This document shows, one piece after another, positions 10,732 to 19,447 of a stretch of DNA of 64,000 nucleotides; position 1 is the stretch's first letter, and the number at the start of each line of letters is the position of its first letter. The position numbers were made by a program, and so were the translations under genes. The stretch covers positions 356,426-420,425 of the forward strand of contig NZ_VFPB01000003.1 in the NCBI RefSeq assembly GCF_006716465.1, given 5' to 3'. The notes under the pieces are model-generated. The model made no database searches. It was not told the DNA's origin and was given only the letters and a program-made list of their open reading frames with translations. The stretch is from Pseudoxanthomonas sp. 3HH-4. Lineage in GTDB: Bacteria > Pseudomonadota > Gammaproteobacteria > Xanthomonadales > Xanthomonadaceae.

Positions 10732-10787
10732 GGGCGCTACGACGGTCACAGATCATCCGCAATCCAGAAACCAGCGGACTTCCCGCC

Positions 10788-10814
10788 TAAAGAGCCGAAC
10801 CCCACGGCCGATAC
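10788..10814 (+). promoter_or_regulatory. Sigma-28 promoter for the sensorless MCP
   Basis: TAAAGAGC, 11 bases, GCCGATAC, ending 29 bp before the ATG at 10844. TAAAG and GCCGATA both match the FliA consensus. Confidence 0.75.
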
Positions 10815-10843
10815 TCAACAGTGAGCTTCATCAGAGAGCATCC

Positions 10844-12034
10844 ATGTACTCGCGCATCCTGGTTCGTCTTGCGGCACCCCTCATCCTCACCCTGCTGTTC
10901 CCGCTGTCGGTCGCCTTCGACTGGCCGAACGCGCTGCAGTGGGCCCTGCTGACCTCGCTGACCCTGGCCTGGCTGATCTTCGCCTGGCTGACAGTCACCA
11001 ACTCGCACCAGATTTCGCCCGAGCACGCCAGCGTCGTACGCGAGCAGGACGCCCTGCTGACCGAGCTGCGCCGCTTCGTCAACAACGAGATCGAAGGCTC
11101 GCGCAGCGAGATCGACCGCGCCCGGGAACTCATCCGCGAGGCGGTCAGCAACCTCGGCGGCAGTTTCGATGCGATGAACCGCAAGTCGCGCGAACAGAGC
11201 GCTGCGATCTCCCGCATCATCGACCGCAACGGCGACGGCGACCGCGCCGGCGTGGACGTGGCCCGCTTCGCCCAGAACGCCAGCCAGCGCATGGAGCAAC
11301 TGGTGGAGGCGCTGGAACAGGTCGCCGGCCAGAGTGGCACCACCGTGCACCATATCGACGACATGGCCCAGCACCTGGACGGCATCTTCTCGCTGCTGGA
11401 AGACGTGAAGTCCATCGCCGACCAGACCAACCTGCTGGCGCTGAATGCCGCCATCGAAGCCGCCCGTGCCGGCGAAGCCGGTCGCGGTTTCGCGGTGGTC
11501 GCCGACGAAGTGCGCAACCTGTCCGAGCGCTCCACCGCCTTCAACGAACAGATCCGCAAACTGGCACACAGTTCGAAGGAATCCATCGCCAAGGTCCGCG
11601 ATACCGTGTCGAACATGGCTTCCCGCGACCTGGATCGTTCACGGGAAGCCCGCAGCGAAGCCGCCGGCATGCTGAACCAGGTGGCCGCGATCAATGCCTC
11701 GCTGGGTGATGGCATGCGCGAAGTCTCGATGTGCGGCCATGCCATCGACGCCAGCGTGGCCGATGCCGTCCGCTCGCTGCAGTTCGAGGACATCGCCACC
11801 CAGTCGCTGGGCAGCGCGAACACCCACCTGGACCGCCTGACCGCGATCAACAAGGAAGCCCTCGCCCTGCAGGAACTCCTGCACCGCTCCGGCGGCGCGA
11901 CCGACAACGAACTGCTCAGCGCACTGCGCCTGATCGGCAACCGCCTGCGCGACCAGCGCACCGAGTGGGAACGCCCACCGCACAAGCCGGTCGCACAGCA
12001 GAACATGGGTGCCGGCACGGTGGAACTGTTCTGA
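10844..12034 (+). CDS. Membrane-anchored methyl-accepting chemotaxis protein lacking a periplasmic sensor domain
   Basis: 396 aa. Two hydrophobic helices (about 5-24 and 30-48) are separated by only a few residues, so there is no external domain. A coiled-coil cytoplasmic region and an MCP signalling tip follow ([27 protein letters not shown]). It lacks HAMP and the xWxxF tether, ending instead in VELF, the same four residues that end CheD here. It may sense cytoplasmic or membrane-energy state; that is an inference. ATG 10844 has GAGAG upstream and a sigma-28 site before it. A strong terminator follows. Confidence 0.9.
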   Translation: MYSRILVRLAAPLILTLLFPLSVAFDWPNALQWALLTSLTLAWLIFAWLTVTNSHQISPEHASVVREQDALLTELRRFVNNEIEGSRSEIDRARELIREAVSNLGGSFDAMNRKSREQSAAISRIIDRNGDGDRAGVDVARFAQNASQRMEQLVEALEQVAGQSGTTVHHIDDMAQHLDGIFSLLEDVKSIADQTNLLALNAAIEAARAGEAGRGFAVVADEVRNLSERSTAFNEQIRKLAHSSKESIAKVRDTVSNMASRDLDRSREARSEAAGMLNQVAAINASLGDGMREVSMCGHAIDASVADAVRSLQFEDIATQSLGSANTHLDRLTAINKEALALQELLHRSGGATDNELLSALRLIGNRLRDQRTEWERPPHKPVAQQNMGAGTVELF

Positions 12035-12064
12035 TCGCAACCGCATCCACACGCAACTGAATCC

Positions 12065-12104
12065 CGACGGGGCGACCAGGATCTGGTCGCCCCGTCGCGT
12101 TTCT
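12065..12104 (+). terminator. Strong rho-independent terminator
   Basis: A 15-bp perfect stem (CGACGGGGCGACCAG and its complement) with a 3-nt loop, followed by CGTTTCT. It separates the sensorless MCP from the kinase/EAL pair. Confidence 0.75.
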
Positions 12105-12170
12105 GCCGGCGGCACACCCAGCCACGAAGCACCACTGGCATACTGCGGATTGGTTGCCCCGCCGCAGACG

Positions 12171-12812
12171 ATGTCGAATCCGCCCTCTTCCCCGTTGTTG
12201 CTGCAATTGTTCCGGCTGCAGGAAGCCGAGCGCCTCCAGGTGGGGCACGCCCTGCACAACCAGGTCGGGCAGGCACTGTCGGCGATCAAGATGGGCGTGC
12301 ACCTGGTGCAATCCGAGGACGATCCGGCACAGCAGCAGGAAGACCTGCAGGACATCATCCGCACCTGCGACGAGACCGTCGCGATCCTGCGCGACCTGCA
12401 TGCCACGCTGCACCCCCCCCAACTGGAAGCGATCGGGCTGGAGGCCGCATTGCGCGCCGAGCATGAACGCGTGTTTCCCGGCGCCACGGTGGCGCTCGAC
12501 CCGTTGCCGTGCATGCCTGCGACCGACACGGTGCTGGTGGCGTTCCGGATCGCGCAGGTCGCCATGCGCGCGGTGGCGGGGGCTGGTGGGACACTGGCAT
12601 TGGGATTGAGCGGCGATGCCGAGGCCGATGGCGGATTCGCCGTCACCGTGGACGCCGATGTCGAAGTACCGAGCGCCGAGCTACCCCTGTTGCAGGCCCT
12701 GGCCGCGACGCTGGGCGGCAGCCTGGAATCCAGCGGTGGCGAGCACGGCAGCCGATGGCAACTTCGCCTACCCTATGCGCCTGCACCCGTGACGCCCACC
12801 GACGCCGCTTGA
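12171..12812 (+). CDS. Small soluble histidine-kinase-like protein (DegS/NarX-type dimerisation domain)
   Basis: 213 aa, no membrane segment. Residues about 10-75 match the HisKA_3 dimerisation/phosphoacceptor helices (LQVGHALHNQVGQALSAIKM, candidate His in ALHNQ). The remainder has the size of an HATPase_c domain, but recognisable N, G1 and G2 ATP-binding boxes are absent, so it may not bind ATP. It could instead be a phosphotransfer or phosphatase partner. ATG 12171 is chosen because it begins just before the homologous helix; the frame is open further upstream but crosses a terminator. Its stop overlaps the next gene's likely TTG start (TTGA), implying a functional pair. Confidence 0.75.
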   Translation: MSNPPSSPLLLQLFRLQEAERLQVGHALHNQVGQALSAIKMGVHLVQSEDDPAQQQEDLQDIIRTCDETVAILRDLHATLHPPQLEAIGLEAALRAEHERVFPGATVALDPLPCMPATDTVLVAFRIAQVAMRAVAGAGGTLALGLSGDAEADGGFAVTVDADVEVPSAELPLLQALAATLGGSLESSGGEHGSRWQLRLPYAPAPVTPTDAA

Positions 12813-14524
12813 ACACCGAGCACGCCCACCTGCCCCGCCTGCCCCGCCTCGGCGCCGGCGAACCCGACCTGCAGCGGATGGTCGACACCGCGAATGCGGA
12901 CGGCACGCCGTTGATGCTGCTGTACCTGGACATCGACCACTTCCGCTCGATCAACGAGAACATGGGCGTGGAAGTCGGCGACGAAGCGCTGGCGATCCTC
13001 AGCGACCGGCTGCAGCGGTCACTCGGCCCGGAAGCACGCGCTTGGCGCCATGGCAGCGACGAATTCATCGTGGCGGTGCCGCGCCTGCCGGGCACGCTGC
13101 CGCCGGAGCGCTTCGGCGACGCCTTGCGCGAGCAGATCGAACTGCCGATGACGGTGCTGCCATACACGCTGTTCCTGACCGGCACGCTGGGCATCGCGCT
13201 GTGCCCGGAGCATGCGGACAATGCGTCCGGCCTGCTGCAGTGCGCCGAAAGCGCGATGGAACAGGCCAAGCACGAGGGCATGAACCTGGTGCGCCTGTAC
13301 CGGCGCGGCGCCGCGATCACCGCCCGCAGCGACAGCATCATCGCCCGCCAGATCGTCAACGCCATCCAACACAACGAGCTGCGCCTGTTCTACCAGCCGC
13401 AGATCAACGCCCACGACGGCCGCGTGGTGGGCATGGAAACGCTGCTGCGCTGGTACTCGCCCGCGCTCGGCCTGCTGGTACCGGAACGTTTCATGCACGT
13501 GGCCGAGAAGCTGGGCGTCATCGTGCAGATCGGCGACTGGGTGCTGCGCAATGCCTTCAAGCAGGCGCGCGTCTGGCGCGACTGGGGCTTCGACGATTTC
13601 GAGATCGCGGTGAACGTGTCGACGCTGCAGCTGCTGCGCCCCAGCTTCGTGTCCGAAGTGCTGGAGGCCATGCAGGAGGCCGGCATCCCGCCGCAGATGG
13701 TGGTGCTGGAAGTACGCCAGAACGCGCTGGCCAAGGACATGAACCTGGTCCACCGCACGCTGGCGCAACTGCACCACGAAGGCGTGCGGCTGACGCTGGA
13801 CGATTTCGGCATGGGCGATTCCAACTTGGACTCGCTAGTCCGCTTCTCGGTGGACAAGATCAAGATCGACCGCAACTTCGTGAAGGGCGTGCCGTCCGGC
13901 AACCGTGAGGTGGCCATCACCTGCGCCATCATCGCGATGGGCCACCAGCTCGGCATGAAGGTGATCGCGCATGGCGTGGAGACCGACGTGCAGCTGGGAT
14001 TCCTGCGCAGGAACCAGTGCGACATGTTCCAGGGCCACCTGTTCGGCGAACCGATGTCGGCCGAAGATGCCGGCGCGGTATTGCGCCGCCGCTACCTGCG
14101 CGCCGATGCCTTCGCCGCCACCAAGCCCGATCGCACCCTGCTGCTGCTGGACGACGAAGAGAACATCCTGCGTTCGCTGGTGCGCCTGTTCCGCCGCGAC
14201 GGTTACCGCATCCTGGCCGCCAGCAACGTCACCGATGCATTCGAACTGCTGGCGACCAACGACGTGCAGGTGATCCTGTCCGACCAGCGCATGTCGGACA
14301 TGAGCGGCACCGAGTTCCTGGGCCGCGTGCGCATGCTGTATCCGGACACGATACGCCTGGTGCTGTCGGGGTACACCGACCTGGCCACGGTGACCGAGGC
14401 GATCAACCGCGGCGAAATCTACCGCTTCCTGACCAAACCGTGGAACGACGACGACCTGCGCGAACACATCCGCCAGGCATTCACCACCTACGAGCACCAG
14501 CCGCACCACCGCGCGCATGCCTGA
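12809..14524 (+). CDS. Degenerate GGDEF-EAL protein with C-terminal RpfG-like receiver domain
   Basis: 571 aa from a TTG that overlaps the previous stop by 4 bp; an in-frame ATG at 12755 is the alternative. GGDEF region (about 15-165): signature HGSDEF, not GGDEF. EAL region (about 180-430): ETL replaces EAL, LEVRQN replaces LEITES, and AHGVE replaces AEGVE, so metal and catalytic residues are missing and enzymatic activity is doubtful. DDFG and the KID lysine remain. C-terminal receiver (about 445-560): LLLLDDEE, phospho-Asp in ILSDQRMSD, and IYRFLTKPW, typical of receivers in HD-GYP regulators such as RpfG. It is probably a cyclic-di-GMP-binding or scaffolding response regulator paired with the kinase-like protein upstream. 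Confidence 0.85.
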   Translation: MNTEHAHLPRLPRLGAGEPDLQRMVDTANADGTPLMLLYLDIDHFRSINENMGVEVGDEALAILSDRLQRSLGPEARAWRHGSDEFIVAVPRLPGTLPPERFGDALREQIELPMTVLPYTLFLTGTLGIALCPEHADNASGLLQCAESAMEQAKHEGMNLVRLYRRGAAITARSDSIIARQIVNAIQHNELRLFYQPQINAHDGRVVGMETLLRWYSPALGLLVPERFMHVAEKLGVIVQIGDWVLRNAFKQARVWRDWGFDDFEIAVNVSTLQLLRPSFVSEVLEAMQEAGIPPQMVVLEVRQNALAKDMNLVHRTLAQLHHEGVRLTLDDFGMGDSNLDSLVRFSVDKIKIDRNFVKGVPSGNREVAITCAIIAMGHQLGMKVIAHGVETDVQLGFLRRNQCDMFQGHLFGEPMSAEDAGAVLRRRYLRADAFAATKPDRTLLLLDDEENILRSLVRLFRRDGYRILAASNVTDAFELLATNDVQVILSDQRMSDMSGTEFLGRVRMLYPDTIRLVLSGYTDLATVTEAINRGEIYRFLTKPWNDDDLREHIRQAFTTYEHQPHHRAHA

Positions 14525-14804
14525 GATCCGCACCGGAACGCAGGACGGCTGGTGCGTGTACCTGCTGGAGTGCCGCAACGGCGCGTACTACGCCGGCATC
14601 ACCAACCGGCTGGACGCCCGCTACGCCGCGCATGTGGCGGGTACGGGCGCCAAGTACACGCGGGCGAATCCGCCGGTAACCCTGCTCGCCAGTCGCAGCT
14701 ATCCGGATCGCAGCGCGGCATCCCGCGCGGAAGCACAGCTCAAGCGGCTGCCACGGGCGAAGAAGCTGGCGTTCTTCGATTCGCCCTCTGTAGGAGCGAC
14801 GTAA
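14517..14804 (+). CDS. GIY-YIG domain protein (UPF0213/YhbQ type)
   Basis: 95-aa single GIY-YIG domain: [20 protein letters not shown] carries the YLL and YAGIT strands (variants of GIY and YIG), with a catalytic-type Arg in LDARYAAH and Glu in RAEAQLK. Stand-alone members of this family are small structure-specific DNA-processing proteins of unclear role. ATG 14517 overlaps the previous stop by 8 bp. The last residues (VGAT) and the TAA stop are encoded by REP pair 2, so the repeat entered the 3' end and redefined the C-terminus. Confidence 0.88.
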   Translation: MPEIRTGTQDGWCVYLLECRNGAYYAGITNRLDARYAAHVAGTGAKYTRANPPVTLLASRSYPDRSAASRAEAQLKRLPRAKKLAFFDSPSVGAT

Positions 14805-14906
14805 GTCGCGACCGCGGAAATCAAACAATCTGCGAATGGTTCATCGCACGAACCCACGCTCGCGACCAACGCATTGTTCCGGTCGCGACTTACGTCGCTC
14901 CTACAG
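14788..14906 (+). repeat. REP pair 2 between convergent genes, overlapping the GIY-YIG stop
   Basis: Left arm 14788-14816, inverted right arm 14879-14906. The left arm provides the final codons and stop of the GIY-YIG gene. The right arm ends 18 bp from the stop of the convergent histidine kinase. Confidence 0.85.
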
Positions 14907-14923
14907 TGATACGCGTTAATCGC

Positions 14924-16258
14924 TCAAGCTGCGTCGACCGCCGGCTGCCGGATCGGCAGCATGATGCGGAAGCAGGCGCCGGAGCCGGGCTCGTTGCGTA
15001 CTTCGATGCGGCCGTTGTGCTTCTTCACGATGCCGTAGGAGATCGATAGTCCCAGGCCCGTGCCGCTGCCCACCGGCTTGGTGGTGAAGAACGGGTCGAA
15101 GATGCGCTGCAGGATGTCGTCGGGAATCCCATGGCCGCTGTCCTGGATCTCGACCCAGACCTCATCGCCCTCCACCCCCGTGCCCACGGTGATCGTGCCG
15201 CGTTCGTCGATGGCATGGCTGGCGTTGAGCAGGATGTTCATGAACACCTGGTTCAATTCCGACGGCCGGCACTGCACCAGGGGCAGTTTGCCGTAGTGCT
15301 TTTCCAGAGTGACCTTGTACTTCAGCTCGTTCCAGATGATGTTGATGGTGGAATCGAGGCCGGCATGCAGGTCGGCAGACTTCCAGCTGTCGTCGCGGCC
15401 GGAGTAGGAGAAATCCTTCAGGTTGCGCACGATCGCAGTGACCCGCTCGATACCCTCGCGCGACTCGGACATCAGCTGTGGCAGGTCGCCGGTGATGAAG
15501 TCGATGTCGTAGCGGGCGCGCAGGTCCTCGATCTCGGGCAGCATCGCCTTCGGGTCCGGCAGGCGCAGCGCGCGCTCGTAGACTTCGATCAGGGAGAACA
15601 GGCTGTGCAGGTACTCCTGCAGCGAGCCGAGGTTGGAGTGCACGTAGCCGATCGGGTTGTTGATCTCGTGCGCGACGCCGGCCGCAAGCTGGCCGATGGA
15701 CGCCATCTTCTCCGATTGCACCAGCTGTTCCTGCGTACCGGCCAGGCGCACCAGCGTCTGCCGCAGCTGCGCGTGGCGGCGCTGGAGTTCCTGCTGGCGC
15801 GCGTGCGCTTCGCTGACGTCGTGAAAGACGATCAGGCAGTGGCCGCCGCCCGGATTGTCATGGAAGTACGCGCGTACCTGCAGCACCAGGCCGTCGTCGA
15901 GGGCCAGGTCGCCGTTCCAGCGGCCGGACTGGCGCGCGGTGGGAATGGCGTCGGGGGGCAGCAGCCGCGACAGGGCGCCGAGCACATCGGGGGCATCCTG
16001 CACCAGCGCGCGCGCCGCCGCATTGGCGTGCAACGGGCGGGCGTCGCCACGGCACAACAGGTAACCGTCGTCCATCAGTTCGGCCAACGCCTTCAGATCG
16101 GCGAAGGTCGGGACGTCATCCGCAGTGCAGGCGCTGGACGGCTGGTTCAAGGGAGGGGCGGTGGCCACGGACGCATCGGGCGGCGGCGATGGGGCGCCAG
16201 TATCCGGCGTGGCCACGGGAGCGGCAAGTTGCGGCGTCGCAGTTTGCGGATCCGGCAC
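14924..16258 (-). CDS. PAS-domain sensor histidine kinase at the end of the flgM-flgN operon
   Basis: 444 aa, soluble. A Pro/Ala-rich N-terminus (1-48) is followed by a PAS-like domain (about 52-155), a HisKA-type dimerisation region with H-box [12 protein letters not shown], and HATPase_c with [10 protein letters not shown] (N box), DSGHGIPD (G1), [15 protein letters not shown] (F/G2). All catalytic boxes are intact, so it should autophosphorylate. The GTG start at 16258 lies 5 bp after the flgN stop, implying co-transcription from the sigma-28 sites before flgM. Partners could be the RpfG-like receiver protein at 12809 or CheV; neither is shown by sequence. Confidence 0.9.
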   Translation of the reverse strand: MPDPQTATPQLAAPVATPDTGAPSPPPDASVATAPPLNQPSSACTADDVPTFADLKALAELMDDGYLLCRGDARPLHANAAARALVQDAPDVLGALSRLLPPDAIPTARQSGRWNGDLALDDGLVLQVRAYFHDNPGGGHCLIVFHDVSEAHARQQELQRRHAQLRQTLVRLAGTQEQLVQSEKMASIGQLAAGVAHEINNPIGYVHSNLGSLQEYLHSLFSLIEVYERALRLPDPKAMLPEIEDLRARYDIDFITGDLPQLMSESREGIERVTAIVRNLKDFSYSGRDDSWKSADLHAGLDSTINIIWNELKYKVTLEKHYGKLPLVQCRPSELNQVFMNILLNASHAIDERGTITVGTGVEGDEVWVEIQDSGHGIPDDILQRIFDPFFTTKPVGSGTGLGLSISYGIVKKHNGRIEVRNEPGSGACFRIMLPIRQPAVDAA

Positions 16259-16263
16259 CTTGC

Positions 16264-16608
16264 TCAGGCAACCGCGAGCGGACGGGGGGCGGACAGGGTC
16301 GCGGTCTGGCCCTGCGCGTCGTAGGCGCCGCTGCTCTCGGTGCGGCCCAGGTGGCGCAGCGCCCAGTTCACTTCGCGGCGGCGCCGGGCAAGCAGGATGC
16401 CATTCGCGTGGTTCATCTCGGCAAGTTCGGCGAGCCGCTCCTGCAGTTCATCGGGAAAGCCGAAGCCGGCAGCGGCCGCCTCCAGCGCGCGCAATGCCTC
16501 CAGCTTCTCCTGGGTGGCGCGCACCAGTGCCTCGACGTCATGCTCGAGGATGGCGCGACGCTCCTCTCCCAGTGCCGCGGACAGTCGCTGGAGGGGGGCC
16601 GGTGTCAT
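16264..16608 (-). CDS. flgN: Flagellar export chaperone FlgN
   Basis: 114 aa, helical, charged. It matches FlgN by its position directly after flgM, its size and its long amphipathic helices (about 5-95). FlgN holds the hook-filament junction proteins FlgK and FlgL, both encoded at 27.9-31.0 kb, until export. ATG 16608 is used; a TTG at 16617 that overlaps the flgM stop would add three residues. Confidence 0.85.
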   Translation of the reverse strand: MTPAPLQRLSAALGEERRAILEHDVEALVRATQEKLEALRALEAAAAGFGFPDELQERLAELAEMNHANGILLARRRREVNWALRHLGRTESSGAYDAQGQTATLSAPRPLAVA

Positions 16609-16613
16609 CGCGA

Positions 16614-16922
16614 TCAACCGCCCAGCTGGTTGTCCAGTCGCAGCATCCCGTCGGCAATGGCCTCGGGATTGACCTTGTACGTGCCGGCCTGCAGCGCTTC
16701 GCGCACGGCCTGCACGCGGGCATTGTCGATGGCAGGCGCAGTGGACAGCTCACGCTGCATGGCCTGGAGGCTGGCGGCCTCGCCGGTCAGGCGCAGGCTG
16801 TCACCACCGGCGCTGGCTTCCACCGGCCTGGAACGGTCGGCACCCGCGTTGGCAACACGCCCGCTGACGGGACCGGTGGTGCGTACGGCGGCGGGGGGAG
16901 TGCCTTCGATTTTCTGGCTCAT
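16614..16922 (-). CDS. flgM: Anti-sigma-28 factor FlgM
   Basis: 102 aa. Disordered Pro/Ala/Gly-rich N-terminal half, then the conserved sigma-binding C-terminus (VQAVREALQAGTYKVNPEAI, ending IADGMLRLDNQL). It binds FliA until exported through the finished hook-basal body. Two sigma-28-like promoters lie upstream, so FliA would drive its own inhibitor, the usual feedback. Confidence 0.95.
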   Translation of the reverse strand: MSQKIEGTPPAAVRTTGPVSGRVANAGADRSRPVEASAGGDSLRLTGEAASLQAMQRELSTAPAIDNARVQAVREALQAGTYKVNPEAIADGMLRLDNQLGG

Positions 16923-16953
16923 GTCGGTTCACCTGTAACAGGGTTCATGGGAG

Positions 16954-16980
16954 ATATCGGCCGCGACTGATTCGACTTTA
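16954..16980 (-). promoter_or_regulatory. Proximal sigma-28 promoter of flgM
   Basis: On the minus strand: TAAAGTCG, 11 bases, GCCGATAT, ending 31 bp before the flgM ATG. It is among the best FliA matches in the window. Confidence 0.8.
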
Positions 16981-17044
16981 GTGACGGAAGCCACATTTCC
17001 GAGGAAGGACCCGATGCTGCCCGGTTTGCTTCCACCCGCATTCG

Positions 17045-17071
17045 GTATCGGCCGCCCCCGCAACAACTTGA
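17045..17071 (-). promoter_or_regulatory. Distal sigma-28 promoter of flgM
   Basis: On the minus strand: TCAAGTTG, 11 bases, GCCGATAC, about 120 bp before flgM and just past the flgA stop. With the proximal site it forms a tandem pair. Confidence 0.65.
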
Positions 17072-17090
17072 GGGCGATGTTGCACATTTT

Positions 17091-17756
17091 TCATCGGTTG
17101 ACCCAGACGTCGCCGCCCGGGCCGACCACGCCCTGCACCACCCGGCGCGAGGACAGATTCTCAACGGTGACCCGCTCATTCTCACCGGCATCCGCCAGCG
17201 CCTTGCCGGCCACGCGCACTTCCACCCCGCCGCGACGGGATACCAGCGCCACGTTGTCGCCGCGGCGGACCAGGCGCTGGGCGACCAGATCGGTGGCCGA
17301 CAGTACCGTGCCTGCCGACAGCATGCGCCGTGCCACGCGGCCCAAGGCCTGGGATGGATCAGCGACGGCGGCGCCGACGATGCGCGAGGCATCGCGGGTT
17401 TCGGGAATGAACGCGTCGGCGGTGATCGTTTCGCCCGGCGCGATGCCGCGGCTCAGCACCAGCACGGTCTGGCTGCGGCGTACCCGCACCGGCACGAACA
17501 GGCGCCAGCCATCCGGGCAGCTGACTTCCACGCTGTGGCTACCCTGGACGCGTGCGACCAGCGATGCGTCGCAGCGTGGCAAGCGCAAGGCGGGATCGAG
17601 CGTGGCCTCGGCCTCGCTTCCGGTTGGCAGCGCCCCGAGGGCGGCTGCCTTGATACTGTCGACCGGCTGGAAGTCGGCGGCCAGCGCGACGCATGCGGTC
17701 AGGCCGCCGATCAGGACGATGGTCAGGCGCAGCACGGGCGGGATCCGGAGGTTCAT
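17091..17756 (-). CDS. flgA: Flagellar P-ring assembly chaperone FlgA
   Basis: 221 aa. Signal peptide (MNLRIPPVLRLTIVLIGG to about ALAAD), then a conserved N-terminal region with two cysteines and a C-terminal SAF domain (about 95-220). It helps FlgI assemble the P ring in the periplasm. The open frame runs upstream to 18014, but only the ATG at 17756 directly precedes the signal peptide; the extra codons fall in the repeat element. A sigma-54 site ends about 12 bp upstream, so the leader would be nearly absent and no Shine-Dalgarno is seen. Confidence 0.93.
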   Translation of the reverse strand: MNLRIPPVLRLTIVLIGGLTACVALAADFQPVDSIKAAALGALPTGSEAEATLDPALRLPRCDASLVARVQGSHSVEVSCPDGWRLFVPVRVRRSQTVLVLSRGIAPGETITADAFIPETRDASRIVGAAVADPSQALGRVARRMLSAGTVLSATDLVAQRLVRRGDNVALVSRRGGVEVRVAGKALADAGENERVTVENLSSRRVVQGVVGPGGDVWVNR

Positions 17757-17768
17757 CGCCAACAGGCG

Positions 17769-17784
17769 TGCAAGGCGTGTGCCA
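17769..17784 (-). promoter_or_regulatory. Sigma-54 promoter of flgA
   Basis: Minus strand TGGCACACGCCTTGCA, matching the RpoN consensus TGGCAC-N5-TTGCA. The same 16 bases occur upstream of flgB. Confidence 0.85.
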
Positions 17785-17820
17785 TCTCGCGCTGAGGACG
17801 GAGGTACTTCGGGCTCCAGG

Positions 17821-18345
17821 CATGGTGCCGCTCGCCGCGGGGGCATTCTTGACCAGCCATTGGGTTGTTGAGGAGCACTTTTTTGCTTGTGCAAAGAAAG
17901 AATCAAAGAATCACACCCCAAGCGGCACGCCCTCCGCGCTGTGCGCTCCGGGTCCGCGAGCGGTCCGGGAATTTTCGTAAGGCACATCCCTCTTCCATAC
18001 GAAAACGCAGCCATCCATGGCGGCGCTCTACGGGTTTTACCCTGCCCACTCGCCGTGCCTCAAGGGGACCCAAAGACAACACAAACAGCAAAAAGAGCAC
18101 GCGTCGAACCATCAGGGGCTGCTCTTGGGACCCCCTGAGGTCCGGCAGTCACGGCGGGTCAAACCCGCAGGGCGGCGCACAGGACGTGCGCCGTTTTCGT
18201 ATGGGCCAGGATGGCCCTTACGAAAATTCCTGCGGGGACTGCGCACCCGCCGCACAGCGGCGGGCGGACCGTCGGGGTGTGCTTTCTTTGCCTACTTTCT
18301 TTGCACAAGCAAAGAAAGTAGGGCCTCCGCGGCGAGCGGCGCCAT
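17821..18345. repeat. Long-palindrome dispersed element, copy 1
   Basis: About 525 bp filling most of the 736-bp gap between flgA and cheV; no gene is supported in the gap. The ends are inverted repeats: ATGGTGCCGCTCGCCGCGG at the left and its near complement at the right, next to copies of CTTTGCTTGTGCAAAGAAAG. Further nested arms pair inward: TTTTCGTAAGG..CCATACGAAAACG on the left matches CGTTTTCGTATGG..CCTTACGAAAA on the right, and CGGGTTTTACCC matches a GGGTCAAACCCG region. The whole element is thus one imperfect palindrome. A second copy in the same orientation lies at 23457-23950. Copy 1 has about 35 extra bases inside its left arm. Confidence 0.8.
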
Positions 18346-18398
18346 ATTCAAGAAATGGAAAGCGCCTGCCGGCAGGTCATCAAAAGCACGGACTCCGT

Positions 18399-18440
18399 TG
18401 ACCCTCACCCCATCCCCTCTCCCGCAGGGAGAGGGGTTTG
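18399..18440. repeat. CCCCTCTCCC-type hairpin repeat
   Basis: CCCTCACCCCATCCCCTCTC with the inverted arm GAGAGGGG. The same family occurs in opposite orientation after flgF (23328-23363). Confidence 0.6.
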
Positions 18441-18458
18441 GAGCTGCCGCCCACCGGC

Positions 18459-18485
18459 TCAAGTGCCCTATCCAGCGGCCGATAT
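18459..18485 (+). promoter_or_regulatory. Sigma-28 promoter of cheV, placing the start site at the ATG
   Basis: TCAAGTGC, 11 bases, GCCGATAT. The -10 ends 7 bp before the ATG at 18493, so the transcript would begin at or next to the start codon. Confidence 0.65.
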
Positions 18486-18492
18486 GCTCTGC

Positions 18493-19446
18493 ATGACCCA
18501 GGATCTGCTCAACCGCATCGACCAGCGCACCCGCCTGGCCGGCCACAACCGCCTCGCCCTGCTGCTGTTCCGCCTGGGCGGGCGTCAGCTTTTTGGCGTC
18601 AACGTATTCAAGGTGCAGGAAGTCCTGCGCCGGCCCAACCTGTTCCAGTTGCCCGGATTGCCCACCGAATTCGTCGGCGTGGCCGACGTGCGCGGCCGCT
18701 CGGTGCCGGTGCTGGACCTGGGCCTGAGCATCCGCCACCCCGAACGCGACCCGAATCCGGAGAACACCCCCAACTACCTGGTGGTCACCGAATTCAACCG
18801 CTCCGTGCAGGGCTTCCTGGTCAGCGGGGTTGAACGCATCGTCAACATCGCAGTGGAAGACATCCACCCGCCCCCGGAACTCGGCGCCGAGAACAGCTAC
18901 CTGACCGCCGTGACGCGCTTCCAGGGCGAACTCATCCAGGTGATCGACGTGGAAAGCGTGCTGGCCGACATCTGCCAGTCGCGCATGGACGCCACGCTGG
19001 CGCCCGAGATGGCCCTGCCCGCGGACGCACCGCCGCTGCAGGTGCTGGTGGTGGACGACTCGCGCGTGGCGCGCTCGCAGATCCGCAGCGTGCTGGAGCA
19101 ATTGGGCGTCACCACCACCCTGCTGTCCGACGGCCGCCAGGCGCTGGACCACCTCTTGCAGGTGCACGCCGCCGGCGAAAATCCGGCCGAGCGCTACGCC
19201 ATGGTCATCTCGGACATCGAGATGCCCGCCATGGACGGCTACACCCTGACGACGGAAATCCGTCGCCACCCGGGTCTGGCCGGCCTGTACGTGCTGCTGC
19301 ACACCTCGCTGTCCGGCGTATTCAACAACGCCATGGTGGAACGCGTGGGCGCGAATGCCTTCGTGGCCAAGTACAGCCCGCACGAACTGGCCGAGCACGT
19401 GCTGTTCCGCCTGAACCAGGTGGTCGCGGCGCAGATGGCGGCCTGA
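18493..19446 (+). CDS. cheV: Chemotaxis coupling protein CheV
   Basis: 317 aa: CheW-like domain (about 10-165) then a receiver (about 178-300) with LVVDDSR, phospho-Asp in VISDIEMPAMDG, and the conserved Lys in FVAKYSP. CheV couples receptors to CheA and acts in adaptation. ATG 18493 gives MTQDLLNRIDQRTRLAG, matching the usual CheV N-terminus (family members begin close to a DRVDQRTRLAG-like segment). ATG 18484 lies inside the sigma-28 -10. No Shine-Dalgarno is visible, consistent with a leaderless mRNA. Confidence 0.93.
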   Translation: MTQDLLNRIDQRTRLAGHNRLALLLFRLGGRQLFGVNVFKVQEVLRRPNLFQLPGLPTEFVGVADVRGRSVPVLDLGLSIRHPERDPNPENTPNYLVVTEFNRSVQGFLVSGVERIVNIAVEDIHPPPELGAENSYLTAVTRFQGELIQVIDVESVLADICQSRMDATLAPEMALPADAPPLQVLVVDDSRVARSQIRSVLEQLGVTTTLLSDGRQALDHLLQVHAAGENPAERYAMVISDIEMPAMDGYTLTTEIRRHPGLAGLYVLLHTSLSGVFNNAMVERVGANAFVAKYSPHELAEHVLFRLNQVVAAQMAA

Positions 19447-19447
19447 T

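Noticed and set aside
14517-14804. GIY-YIG gene as a homing endonuclease or mobile intron
   Set aside because: It is a short single-domain protein with no DNA-binding extension and no interrupted host gene.
17091-18014. Longer flgA starting at 18014
   Set aside because: The extra 86 codons lie in the repeat element and would bury the signal peptide.
17887-18401. Short arginine-rich ORFs inside the long-palindrome elements
   Set aside because: Not conserved in frame between the two copies, no ribosome-binding sites, and the sequence is explained by the palindrome.
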